A stretch of 64,000 nt of DNA from Himantopus leucocephalus (Eukaryota; Chordata; Aves; Charadriiformes; Recurvirostridae): the NCBI GenBank assembly GCA_003993805.1, contig RSEF01000004.1, forward strand, positions 9,584,569-9,648,568. The letters run 5' to 3'. The position numbers and the translations under genes are program-made. Shown here piece by piece: positions 13,242 to 25,475 of this stretch (position 1 is the first letter of the stretch; each line of letters starts with the position of its first letter). The notes under the pieces are model-generated. The model did no database searches. It was not told the origin of the DNA and saw nothing but the letters and a program-made list of their open reading frames with translations.

Positions 13242-16200
13242 GAAAGGAAGTGGGTTCAGCAGGGAAGCTGTAACTACACTGCTTGGCCACAGATAAGAAC
13301 AAGGGTACAGAGAAGTACAAGGAGCGAGTCAGTGTAGCTAGTGCTTTGCCCTGCACTGAGCAGCATAAATATACCGGGATACTGGACAACAGATGTTGTA
13401 CTAGACATAAACTCATACATTTAACGAGTTTGGTGGCTGCAATGGACATCGTTCACTACATCTTGATTAGTAAGATTCCAGCAATCACAACGTAGACTTA
13501 GCAAGAGGGCAGTCTAAAAGTGACTCTTGTCATAAAAGGTATCCTTTCTGAGAAAGTTCAACCTAATTTAAACATAGTGCAGCAAGTGAAATTTTCTGTT
13601 CAGATCTGGACGGTACTGCAGGGGGTAGGTACCATGGGTGTTTGCAGTATGAATGATTGCAGAAATATTAATTTTTATATCAAAGCTAGTATATGGGAAA
13701 TAACATCCTTAACTTGGAAGGCTTTTCCCACCCCGTATAAAGTTAATTTGATAAGCCAGAGGCTTTTTTCAACACATTCTTTTAAGCTTAGATGCTCTAG
13801 GGCAAGGAATTGCCACGAATTTTTTAAATATTCAGCCTGTGATTCCTTACATTCTCCTTTTCTGGTTTCCCTAATATGAAGAGTTTAGTGGTTAGCTAGA
13901 AAGAACAGGACAATCCCACAGTAATAATAATAATAAAAAAATAGGGATAGTGAAATGCCACTAAATTTGGGTGCCCAAATTTAGACTCCTTTAGAAGACC
14001 TGCATTTCAGTAAAAAGCACAATTGCTTCAAACATCAAGCTTTTTGGGGAGGTCTCAAGGTGCCCACATTAATCCGAAGCTTGTTTTTATGGTTTAGAGC
14101 TACACCCGTTAAATTAAAAACTAGCATACTGAGCTTCAAAGGCACTCTTTTTCTCTCACTGCTGACCTTGTTCTTAAGTAAGAAGAGTTGAATGAAATTT
14201 ATTGGCAGCTTTTATAATTGTTTTGAAACCACTCTGCCTTCTCACTTTGTAATTGAATAAGTTGGCAAAGCTTTTCAAAAGAGCCTAAAAGGTGATTGGA
14301 AAACAGCTGGCCTCAGCCTTGTTTAAAACTACGTTTGTTAACTTAAGTTACATTTTCTCTTAAAAAGAAATTAACAATTTAAAACAATGGTACATTGATT
14401 GGCCAATTATAATGGAATTTCTGGGAAGTATATACAGCATTACCACCTCATTAATAACACACTAGTCCTTCATTGTTACATCATTACAATGAACATCAGA
14501 AGAATTAATAAAGTCTGGCCACAGGAACTGTTACCAAAAATCATTCCCAGTCTCTGAAATTATGTGACCCATGGTCATTCCACACATGCATTCTGTTTCA
14601 ATGATCCAGGGTGCTCTTAATAACATACCAAAAAAAAACCCCAAAAAGTAAATACTACAGCCACATACCTTTTGAGGCAGTAGCTATATTGTATCCAAGG
14701 AAAACAAACCGTGAATACCTGCTGGGGAACTTTGAAATCTCTTAGCCCCTTTCTTTAACTGAGGTCCAACAGAGCTATGTGACTGGAGTTCAAAGAGCAC
14801 TAGAAAGCATATGGCCTGTCTTCTAGCAGAGGGTTTTCATTGGTCTATAAAAAAATTGAAGGGTTTGGACAGCTATTGAAATCAGTTCAGTGCAATTTTT
14901 TTTAAAAACCAGCAATTGCTGTTAGTTCCTGTTTTTAAAAACAAAGTTTACATAAGTGTTTGGAAATAATAAAAACTATAACATGTTTTGAATTAAAAAA
15001 AAAATCAAAATACTTTTTTTATGTGAAGATGAAATGTCTTAACTTTTTCAGAATTATTTTGCCTGTTTTTCTTACAGGAATTTTTTAGCAAACTATTTTA
15101 ATCACTGCGTCTGCGTTTTTCACTGCAAGTTTCTGATCAAAAACCACCACTCCACTCCTCATAAATCTACATTGCCCTTCATCCAGCTGATGGATTTGTA
15201 GGCTATGCAGTGCTCTTAGAAATACAGTCTCTGCTGCTACCGACTTTTAAGATACGACCTAATCCGACAGTGGGTGGCAGCGTTAATATAGATGGTAAAA
15301 GTGACAGTGCCAAATGGGCTCCTAGGAATCTATAAAGATGCCGAGGATGTCCCAAACAGTCAAATTTGCTATCTAGGACCAGAGGAATCTCAGTTCAACT
15401 CTTTGCTACCCCCTCATTCAGTAACCTTGGGTGCATCACCCAGGGAGCTGAGGCATAGGCAGACTATCTGAAACACGAGGGAAAGCGTGTGTCCCGGCCT
15501 CGTGCATGAGCATAATCACTTTGCAGTCTGCCAGTTCACTTACTAAACCACTGGGGACTGAAAAAGTGCAGACAGAAAGGAGAACAAAGACCACAGATGA
15601 GAGGAAAGGAGACCCTGTAAGTGGGGCACAGGTCTTGTAACTCATCTGCCAGCTCTGTGACAGGCAGAGTGAGCTTGGCATGAGGAGATGAGAGGGAGAA
15701 TCAGCCTGTCGGCTGAGAGGGAAAGAGAGCTGACCTGGCAGCCAAAAGAGAAAAAGGGCAGAAGACCTGCAGATGTAGCAAGCTGCAGGGAAGAGAACTG
15801 CCCAGCTGCCTGCCAAATAACACTGCAGAGGGAAACAACCCCAGGTGATCTGTCTGTTTGAGTGTCTGAGATCATTTGTATTTTTATTCATTACAGGGGC
15901 TTGAATTTAAGTAGTTCATATGGAAAAGATAGTTATCATGACTCCATTCTCCAGGATGCCTCCTAGAGAAGCTTCTTTATGAAAAAGAATCAAAATGTTT
16001 CCTAAAAGTGCTTCTGAAAAGCTCTAAAATAACTTTTTTGCTGCCAGCTTCCCTCTTCCCTCCCCTTTTGGGTTTTTCGTTTCTACCTTCTATATAATGG
16101 AAATGTTAAATGGTAAAGCTGAAACCTTATCAAATGCATGAAATAGGAAGTAAGGTGCCCAAACACATTCTCTTACCTGAGTAAGCAACACACAAATGGA

Positions 16201-17718
16201 GGATTTCTGCTTAAAAAAACCATACAGAAACAAGCCCAAGCCAATGAATTGCTAATCCAAAGCAAACTACTCTTTATTATCAGATGTGTGTTCTAAAATG
16301 TTCCAAACAGACTCTGAAGGAGCTGTAATTCATAAAGGAATACCTGACAGAAATACATGATGTTTGTTTTTGTTTTTTTTTTAATAACTGAGAACACTGC
16401 TTTTTTTCAGGTCTTGATTTAATTTGTCTCAGTTTTGATATAAATGTTTTGAACTTGTTTATAAATAACAAATGTGTCAGAACTGATACATGAGTTGGAA
16501 AAAAACCCTATGTTTTGCAGTGGTAATGGGGTTTTATTGTCATTATTTTTCATTTTTCCAGAATGTGTAGCAAGAACTGACAATATTTGCTGTTAGTGGT
16601 ATAGTGAGGCAATCATAACAGAAAGTATATCTTTCTTGCTTAAAGATTCCCAGGAGAAGTATTAGGAGAAAAATAGTCACCCTAGATATGGAACAAATCA
16701 GACTTACTCCAGGCTAGGTAAAACAAATTTGAGTAGTGCATGATGCATAAACTTAGTTAGGTTTTGGAAAAGACAAACTGCAACCCCACCCCAAAATAAT
16801 AATTAAAATATAATTTATTATCAGTTTATGCCTAGGAAATGTAGTGACAGAAATACTAGGTGTCTGATACAATACCGTTATTTGTATATGCCATGATTAT
16901 AAGCTTTAAAGTTTCATGCTGCTGCAATGTTTTTGTTTGTTACCTGAATTACACAGAGGAATTGTGGAATTATTCAACTATCTGAAAGACCAATACAGAG
17001 TTTTTCGGCTGAGTTTCCTAACTGAAAGATCATTTGCTAAATCTTGTTAGAATTGAGCACAGCCGTGAACATACTGAAATGCCATCAGTTTGCAATATTT
17101 CTGTTTTGAAGCCTCTCCAGAGGTAAAAATAGTTGCGACTTTGAATGCCTTACCGAATCCTTGCTTCCATATGCCTAATTCCTCTAGAGCTGAGGGTCGC
17201 ATGCAATGAGATAATTGGGATTATTTCAGTCTAGGTTGACCTTGCCAGTGGAAATTAGTAGAATTTACTCAGATGAAAAGGCAGTACTGGTAGGTCATAA
17301 AAAGTGGAAACCATAGGGAAAGTCTTGAAAAATAATGGTCTAAAAAGGGTGATTTAAGACCAGGTTTATGTCTGACCTTTGTTTTGGTGCACAGTAAGAA
17401 GTGTCACACGATGGCTAACTTAGTCTCATGGTTGGACATAGTTCCAGACCCCAAAATCGTAGGAGAACAAGGATTGCTCATTTAGTTCTTTTCTTTAGCC
17501 TATGGGAGAAGTGGAGAATAAATAGATAAATCCCTTAAAGGCAATGTAGAATTTCCTGTATGCATGGAAAAGATCCAGGAAACAATTCTGTAGCTTCATA
17601 TGAGACAATGTAGGACACCCTTTGTATGAGCTGGTGCCTACAAAGCACCATTCAGTTATTGTTAGTAACAAACCATCCAAATAATTAAAAAGTCCTAAGC
17701 AAGTTTGTGCTGCTTGAA
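13242..17718. other. Non-genic DNA with a TAA microsatellite and a purine-rich island
   Basis: No gene is supported. A TAA tract lies at 13922-13936. The stretch at about 14200-14420 has the look of conserved non-coding DNA, including ATTGGCCAATTA at about 14399-14410, but this cannot be proved from one sequence. About 15470-15850 is richer in G and C, and its plus strand is purine-rich. It holds a minus-strand open frame (15436-15891, 151 codons) with no recognisable domain, which I regard as a by-product of that composition. Confidence 0.65.
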
Positions 17719-17755
17719 TTTTTTTTTTTTTTTTATTTTTTTTTTTTTTTTTNTT
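17719..17755. repeat. Poly-T tract containing an assembly N
   Basis: T runs at 17719-17734 and 17736-17752 are separated by one A and followed by an N at 17753. No clear retroposed body lies next to the tract, so I list it as a simple repeat rather than a retrotransposon tail. The N suggests that base calling or joining failed in the homopolymer. Confidence 0.85.
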
Positions 17756-19259
17756 ATCAGTTATCTTTGTGTCAGGTCATTTCTAGGCTTCTTACATCTG
17801 TGGGGGTGAAAAATGTATAAAGACACATTTTGATGTAGCTATACATATGTATATACATGTAAATTTTCTTGGGGGAGGGGAGGTATGAGAAATGGTTATA
17901 GCAAAATTGCAGCGTAAATCTTCCAGAATTTACTTGTTACAAGCCTGGTCAGACTAATCATATAGTTACACTGGCAAGTTGGACACCAAACTGCCGTCTT
18001 TTTGGCTGAGGGTACAGTCAGCGTAGTAAGAACAGATGGAGCAGATGTAGCTGTAAAACCACTCCAAGCGCTTTTGCCAAGATGCTACTTGCATATGAGG
18101 CCTTGGTTCTGGGATGGCCGGAAAGGAGAACTTCTTCCCTTCGTTTTACTGGAGTGGTTTAAGTAATTTGTAAACCGGAGGAGTACAAATTTTTCAGACA
18201 GTAACAGGTGCAGTAGACTTCAGGGAGAGGCCAGAGTCAGCAGCAAATGGGAATGAGGATAAAAAAGCTGGCAGACAAATCTTAGTGTATTGATTTTAGT
18301 CTGCCAGAATGTATATTGGATGAGGCTGGAGACCTGCTGACTCTGTCCTCTCCTAAAGACTGCTGAAACATTCAGATTATAAGGTCTGTGAAGCAGCAAA
18401 GTCAGAAAGGCAGTTCCATATCAATAAAGTAATTCTGATTTTAACTTATAATCACATACACAGAGATTTTCATTTTTTAGAACGTAATATGGGCTAAGGA
18501 GTTACTTACATTTCATTGTCTCTTTGGCTACAGATTATTCTTGATGCTACAGCTTAAATGATGATGTTGTCTTTCTGATTAGCTGCTCAGGATTGCAATT
18601 TTTCCCTGTATGTGACCGTATAATTTCTAGTAATACAAATGGGGAAACGATGCATGTATTACAGAGAGAACAGAGTTCTGGTCCAGGTCTTTTACTTGCT
18701 GTTTAGTCAAACACAATACAATATCTTACTGGGTCTTTTTCAGAATGAATATTTTCAGTGACTGAAGAGAAAGAGAGTCGTGAAACTTAGAATTCTTTCT
18801 TGATTTCAGATTTGTTGTCGAATATGGTCCATGTATTTGAGAACACAAGGGAAACTGCTCACAAACCAGAGATTTTTTTTGAGTAATCATGAATGGGAAC
18901 TTACAAATGTTATTGTTTTGTTTTTTTTTTTCTGAGATATCCTGGTTTAAGTTATCATGCTTTATTTTAGAAATTAACGTATTAAACTGTGGGACTGTAA
19001 AACAATATGCTCTTATTTAGCATGTCTTAAGGTTCTGTCAATATACTAGGGCTGTAGTCAGAATGTGAAAGCCACGTAGGTTTCATTAGGTGTCATTGTT
19101 TTCTTAACAAGTTAAGTAAACTGTCAGATTCCTGTTTATTCATCAGTATAGTATATAAGGAATAATCAAGTGAGTGATTCAGAACCATTCTTTAATTCAC
19201 ATAGTAAGGGAAATTTTTGCAGTAAGGTTCTGAACTGCAAAATTGTAAGGGTAACCTAA
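17756..19259. other. Non-genic unique DNA
   Basis: No gene or recognisable repeat was found. At about 18704-18717 the string TTTAGTCAAACACA resembles part of old CR1-type 3' ends, but the match is too short to annotate. A T-run lies near 18918-18931. The last bases (ACCTAA) run directly into the LTR end at 19260. Confidence 0.6.
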
Positions 19260-19334
19260 TGCCGTGGTTTAAGCCTAGCTGGCAGCTAGGACCACGCAGC
19301 TGCTCGCCCAATTCTCCCTCTCCCCCCCCCCCCC
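19260..19334 (-). mobile_element. ERVL-type LTR, 3' end only, cut by an assembly gap
   Basis: Read on the plus strand this begins TGCCGTGGTTTAAGCC and continues through a segment with CCACGCAGCTGCTCGCCC into a C-run at the gap. It is closely similar in layout to the plus-strand start of the solo LTR at 44309 (TGTTGTGGTTTAACCC and so on). I recognise this as the reverse complement of the 3' end of an abundant neoavian ERVL-type LTR family, so the LTR sense strand is minus. Only about 75 bases are visible; the rest is lost in the gap or was never present. No target duplication can be checked because the other end is unseen. It contains no coding sequence. Confidence 0.6.
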
Positions 19335-19434
19335 NNNNNNNNNNNNNNNNNNNNNNNNNNNNNNNNNNNNNNNNNNNNNNNNNNNNNNNNNNNNNNNNNN
19401 NNNNNNNNNNNNNNNNNNNNNNNNNNNNNNNNNN
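19335..19434. other. Assembly gap (100 N)
   Basis: Exactly 100 Ns, which is usually a placeholder for a gap of unknown size. It follows a C-run at 19323-19334, a typical place for reads to fail. The true distance between the LTR end on the left and the CR1 fragment on the right is unknown. Open frames that translate across it as X are meaningless. Confidence 0.95.
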
Positions 19435-20075
19435 ACCAGAGCAGAGTAGAGGGGCAGAATCACCTCCCTCTACCTGCGGGCCACACTTCTTTTGATGCAG
19501 CCCCGGATATGGTTGGCTTTCTGGGCTACAAGTGCTCATTGCCTGCTCGCGTTGAGCTTCTTGTCAAGAAATATTCCTAAGTCCTTCTCCTCAGGGCTGC
19601 TCTGAATCCATTCTGTGCCCAGCCTGTATTTGTGCTTGCCATTGCCCTGACTCACATGCAGGACCTTGCATTTGGCCTGGTTGAAGTCCATGAGGTTGGC
19701 ATGGGCCCATCTCTCCAACATGTCCAGGATGGCATCCCTTCCTTGTCAACCGCTCCACACAGCTTGGTGTTGTCAGCAAACTTGGTGAGGGTCTGCTCAA
19801 TCCCAACATCCACGTCGCCAACAAAGTTGTTAAACAGTACCAGTCCCAGTACTGACCCCTGAGGAATGCCTCTCATCACTACTTGCCACTTGGACATCAA
19901 GCTGTTGACTGCAACTCTTTGAGTGTGACTGTCTAGCCAGTTCCTTATCTGCTGAGTGGTCCATCCATCAAATCTGTGTCTCTCCAGTTTATAGACCAGG
20001 ATGTCCTGTGGGACAGTGTCAAACGCTTTGCAGAAGTCCAGGCAGATGACGTCAGTTGCTCTCGTTCCCATGGCC
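19435..20075 (-). mobile_element. CR1 LINE fragment, decayed reverse transcriptase
   Basis: The minus strand encodes part of the CR1 ORF2 reverse transcriptase, the enzyme that copies the element's RNA into DNA at the target site. From about 20071 downwards it shows box A ([11 protein letters not shown], residues 11-21 of the open stretch), a GIPQGSVLG box at about 68-76 and FADNTKL at about 98-104. The family normally has FADD here, so the second catalytic Asp is Asn (codon at 19769-19771). After GAVDKEG a frameshift with missing bases moves the homology to another frame (19536-19721, [20 protein letters not shown] onwards). That frame ends at a stop where CR1 normally has Cys after the RQ. 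Homology continues to the gap edge. The 5' side is truncated near 20073, as is usual for CR1. It is dead on at least three counts: the active-site change, the frameshift and the early stop. Confidence 0.92.
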
Positions 20076-23000
20076 TGACAACAAAAAATTCACAGCCGAG
20101 GCAAAACTGAATCTCGGATCACAAGAGGTACAGTTTGGTTTTTGATTGTACTTTGCCCATAGTGATGGAAGGTACTTACACAAGTATGCATTGCCAACTG
20201 TGCGTAAGGCAGACTGTCAACTAAACAGTGATTCTTCTCTTTTAACAAAATAAACCACATTGCCATAAAAGTCTTTTTACAGATTTAGTGACCTTGAGCG
20301 TTTCGGGTTGGAAATGATATTAAATACTGGAACCTCAAGTGAAGGATTTAAAATGTCCTTCTCTACTAAACAACATGGCTAGTACCAACTTTGCTATCGT
20401 GATAGGCTCTATTTTCAGCATTATCTTCTTTTGCAATCCATACTTCAGTTCGGTGTCCTGAGATTTTTGGTTGGTTGGGTTTTTTTCCTGTGCTTTTTCA
20501 GAAGTAAACCTTAGAGCCCCAGACTTTCATTTATGGTCGTTCCCATGAAAGCTAAATTCCATGTTAGCAGTGATACCATGCAAATCAGTGATTGCAGTGG
20601 ATGGAATGTTATTTCATAAATGTAAACTGTAAAACTTATTTTCCCAGTAAATAAAAATAATGATGTGACTACAGTTTTTATATGCTGAAGCTCTGAAAGC
20701 AGCATGGAACACAGCTGCTTGTCATATTTCTGTAAGTCATGAGGATATGTAACATAATGCACTAAAATTAGCATTTGTTACTTGTTTTTTTTGTTGTTGG
20801 TTTTGGGGTTTTTTTTGTTTTATTTTGGTATGGATCATGGCACTGAAAGAGAAGGACAGTAGAGCAAAACTCTTAGGTAAGCCCCAAATTACCTCTTGAT
20901 TTATTTATTTATTTTCCTTAATGAAATTTTAATAATGTTTATGTTTTGATTGCATCTATTCAAATATAGCAGGATATGAAAGGATAGAATCGGCAGGATT
21001 TTCATGCAATATCTAATTAAATTATTCTATTTATAAAGCATATCACAATAAATCTTATATTAATTTTTCTTTAAATTGTGATGGTATACAATATTGGAAG
21101 TCTAGAACACAGGCTATACTGGTAAGAACATGCATTTTTCACTGACTCATAAGCTGGTTGAAAACTATTGTGTGTAGTTTTAGATCTTATTCTGAAAATT
21201 TAAGAGTGTAACAGAAAAATTGCAGCACTGTGCAAATCAAGAGGGCGACTTCATATCAGAGACCAAAAACAACACGGAAAATTTTATAACATAAGCCTCT
21301 GAGAAAGAAACTGTTTCTGACAAATTAGGAAATCGTATTTAGCAAACACAGATGCCTAATATTTTTGTTTGAACAGTAATGTGTTTTCTGAACCATTGCA
21401 TTACTTTCACAGTCTTGCCTAAGATATTTCTACAGCAATTGAACAGTTTAGTTGCATGTTATGCCAAGTAACTGATTATGCTTACTTGCACCTTATATGT
21501 TACAATGTAAAAACTCTTCTGATATATGATAGAACTATGATGATACTATATGATGCATTATTTACCCTGACTTGTTTGCTACTACCTTTTGATTTTAGGG
21601 TGTGTGGGGTTGGAAATATGACTAGAACATTAAGCAATACTAAAAAACAGGAGAGGCAGCTGCTTTTCCATCTTAGCATTTCCTTAAAAAGGGCAACCAA
21701 CACAGCAACTGTAGCTTCAGATGAATATTCTCAATTTCTGCAAACAGACACAGTATACTTAGTTCGTAGAACTAAACTAGGAAAGAAACTGGACTGTTAT
21801 TTCCTTTTTTCAACTTTCCCTTCAAGAAAATATATTAATGGAAAAATGTCTCGTTCTGCTCTCCATCTTGCAGATAATTTCTAAGTAATGTCTCACATTT
21901 GCCAAGTGTATTTGCCATTTTTCTTTAGCCTGGTATTCATATTTCTAATCTCTTAACCCTCATTTCTGCAAGGTCTTTCCTTGATTAAAAACCATGTCCT
22001 ATTCACATCAGCTGGAGTAATACACGTATGTCTTGGGGAGAATAAAGCTTACCCCAGTGTCTAAGGGGAGGGTATATGCAGCAAGTATAACTGCACTAAA
22101 ATATTATCTGCACTGTATGTATTGAATAGAAACCTCCTATGGTATGAGAGATAAAGAATACCTATTTCAGAGACATCATCTCTTTCAAAGAAAGGTGTCC
22201 GTGCTGGTAAACAAAATTAACATTTTAAAGAATTCTTTTTTTGAAAGTGCTTGGCTTGGTTGTGTTTATATTTAGAGAGGCAAAAAGATCTATCATGCAA
22301 TTTGTCCACTGCATCAAGCAATTTTTGCGCTAGTGTTTCTACACTTCTGTATGTCACTGACATCTCTAGAAAATACACCCAGTCATGGAAAAGTAAAATT
22401 TACAGCATTAAAAACGAAAATTACTTCATGAAAGTAACAACAAAACCAAAAAGTTGGATTTCCCATGCTGTTCTATTAAGACAGAAAACATCATCCTCCA
22501 AAATAGAGATTACTGTGATAATTCAACATTTCTTGAGTGACTAATGCTATCAAGTAATGCTATTACTTCCAACTCTAATCTTGGTAATATTATTGTGTAG
22601 CATCTTTCCTTCAAAAAAGTTTATTCTACCATTCTTCTGATTCTTCTTATACTACCCTGTGACCAGTCTCTATTGGGTTGCAAGAACTGTGTTTCCACTC
22701 GTAGTCACTCAGTTTAAATAAGGAATAATTCTGTTGTTATTAATTTATTTTTTAATGATGTATATTGAATGTATTGGTCTAGGGGATTTACATTTCTCTG
22801 ACCTTGTACAAAATGTAGCATGTGAAGCTTTTTGTAGCTTTTCCAACCACACAGACCCTAGCTGATTAGTCCATTCTGTAAATCAGATTTTCTGTCTTGC
22901 GTAGGTTGTGTCTGGACATAACCCTGGCATTGGAGCAGCTCTACAATAGGTGGTTACAATGTTCTAGCCTGTCTGCATGCCAGGGGAGAAGAAAAGAGGC

Positions 23001-25060
23001 ATTTGGAGTATTCCACTGACTTGCATTTACAATAATAATTCAAGGGATATCTCCCTGTTTGAGAACCAATACTTTTGTATTTGAGTAGAATTATAGGAGA
23101 AAGCTAATTAACCTTTATAAACCTAATTCATTAGATTTCAAGGCACAACAAACACCTAAGAAAGAACAAGCTACCGGTAGCATGCAAAGGATAGCTCCTT
23201 TCTCTTTTGTCAGCTGCAGAAGGGGACAAGCTTTAAAAGATGTCTTTACAGCTGTGACAAGGAAATAAGTCAAGGCTTTATTTTGATTTTGTGTCTGCCT
23301 AGCTTTCATTAGTTCTGTATAGGCTTTTTAAATCTTGATTTTTGACTCTGAATTTGATTTTCCTCCGGTATGGAAAAATTGATTTATTGTAGAACAAATT
23401 TATTTTCTTTTCACCCGGTTTACACAATGAAACCTGGGCAAATTGGATTTCACTCATAGCTCAGTCACAGGAACAAATTGACGTGCACCTCTATTCATAA
23501 TGGTCATGAATACATCTCCTGATATGTTTCCTCTATACCTTTTTTATGGTTTTCTCCTCATTACCTAGATCAGCGAAGTCCAGAAAATAATACCAGCAGG
23601 TTTTAAATTGTGTGGGTAGTCCAAGTTAAAATTGAACTCCGCAGTACGTGTGTGACATAGCATGAACATAGAATAGTATTTTGACCGCCGTGAATGAGCC
23701 TAATTTTGAACAACAGTTCCTTGCATGAAATGCTAGTCTTTCTGACTCTTTAAAATAATGGAAACGGGAGTTTAAAGGATGTATATGCAGATGTTTTACC
23801 TATAATAATGACTTTCTAAAAGAGTCTGATTCATCTGCACTACTGAAATTAAAGCCGATTCTCTCTTGCTTTAAAGTGTCATCTCTCATGGAATCATGTT
23901 TCTTGGCATCAGGGAGAGATTGGCCTTTAGACTTTGCATATGATTTGTTGGAATGGAGTTTTCTTTGTGTGCATCCTCTAACATGAATGTAAATATGTCA
24001 TTCTGTAGGTTTGCACAAAATGAATACATGTTTTTTGAGCATTTAGTGCTGTTGGAGCTTTTGTGTGTCAGATGAGAAGCCTGTTTTAAAGTATTGAGGG
24101 CAATAAAGCTTAAGAAAGGAATTCTCAGAGCATTATTTTACTTATTAATGAAAATAGCAAGTCTCTTCTGTAGCTTTTTGGTTTGGCCTTTAACTTTTCA
24201 TTAATTTCTTCTGTGTAACTAGCCTGCTCTAAGAACTAGTTCAAAACTGTCATAATTTAATTGCATTTAGTATTAATATATTTTTACCTTTGTTTAATGT
24301 ACTACTGCTATTAAAACAACGACCTCTGCTGGGGTTATTAACAGACTGGCAGTTGTGTGATAATTAAGGGGTGTTTTGTGGATGTACAAATAGTTTGGAG
24401 AGAGACAGAGTAACAAGATTACATTGCTGTTCCCTGGAGTCCTCCAAAACTGTAAATATTTAGCTGGCAGTGGGTGCCAAAACGAAGATTAAGAGAATTT
24501 GCCATCCGAAGTCTCCTGATGGGTCTGGGCCTACCATTCTGGTCATTGATCAAGCAGAACTGTCCCAGCCAGAAACAGGATGACTTGTCAGTGTTTATAT
24601 CCCCAGTGATCTGTTATATATGGCTCTAATTAAAAATAATCCCAACCTATCCAAAATGCTTTTTTTTCCTGTTACTAAACATTCACAGCTACATCTAGGT
24701 GTCCACTCTTGCCAGCTGATTCTTACAATAAAAGAGACTACAGTGGATGATTTGCCTAAGGGTAAATTTTCTCGGAAGAAAACCAGTACAGTGTAAGTCT
24801 AATTAGCCAGTTAGGTTTTCCATTCTCTCTTTCTGTCTGCCACACACGAATTTGTGTGACTAGATCGGTCTGCCTCTCCTCATAAGAGCTTGGTTATGAA
24901 TTTTGCTCCTGTGCTCCCACTTGAGAAATGTTCTTTTTTTTAAAAAACAAAACCAAACCAAAACAAACCAGAGAAGGGTATACAGCCATGTGTGGCACAC
25001 AACCAAAATCCTTTCCAGTAGCACATAGTTAAGTGACTGGGCTGGATTTCAAGGGCTTCC
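20076..25060. other. Non-genic AT-rich DNA
   Basis: No gene is supported. Immediately after the CR1 edge, 20080-20150 is of unknown origin. An ATTT tract lies at about 20898-20915 and T/G-rich stretches at 20784-20830. The plus-strand frame at 21456-21884 (142 codons) has no recognisable domain. About 24290-24500 has a conserved-element look and is discussed as a finding. Confidence 0.65.
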
Positions 25061-25475
25061 AAAGGGACTGTGAGAAGTGCCAATGAACCCTTATAAGTGA
25101 GGATTAGTGAGTGTCGTCTAACGTTTGATACCCCAAATAGCTATCTGTAATCCCTCTGCAGTAGGGTAGGAAGCCCTGAAGATATCAGATGTGATAAAAT
25201 GCATGTCTGGTCACCATTCTGTGCTTGATCCCTACCTTCCCCCTTTCATGTAATATGAGAAACGCAAAAATTCCTCATAAGGCACGTAGATGGGTGCAGC
25301 ACCCCTGTCTAACACCCTGTGATCCCCATGTGTATAACCCTTTCCTTATACTGGATCTCCATGATTGCCTGATTTTCATCGTGCGTTAATTGTGCTAAGC
25401 TGCCCGTGAGTTCATTGCTTGATAATAAAATTTCTGCTTGATTCACGATATTGCCACTGTTGAGTGTGTGCAGAC
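25061..25475 (+). mobile_element. Possible old LTR-like sequence (weak)
   Basis: The stretch has a layout that could be U3-R-U5. There is a TATA-like TGTATAACCC near 25331 and an AATAAA at about 25424. About 40 bases of T-rich and G-rich sequence follow, ending near GTGTGTGCA at 25472. It is also somewhat richer in G and C than its flanks. Against the call, I could not place ends with a matching target duplication (GGGAC on the left and GACAG on the right do not match), and I do not recognise the family. It could equally be unique DNA. Confidence 0.25.

Noticed and set aside
17719..17755. Poly-T as the tail of a minus-strand processed pseudogene or SINE
   Set aside because: No gene body, tRNA-like head or target duplication is visible next to it. 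The same holds for the tracts at 32293, 45970, 57452 and 58872.
18700..18735. Ancient CR1 sense-strand fragment
   Set aside because: Only TTTAGTCAAACACAA and a loose TACTGGG resemble old CR1 3' ends. That is too short and unsupported on both sides to annotate.
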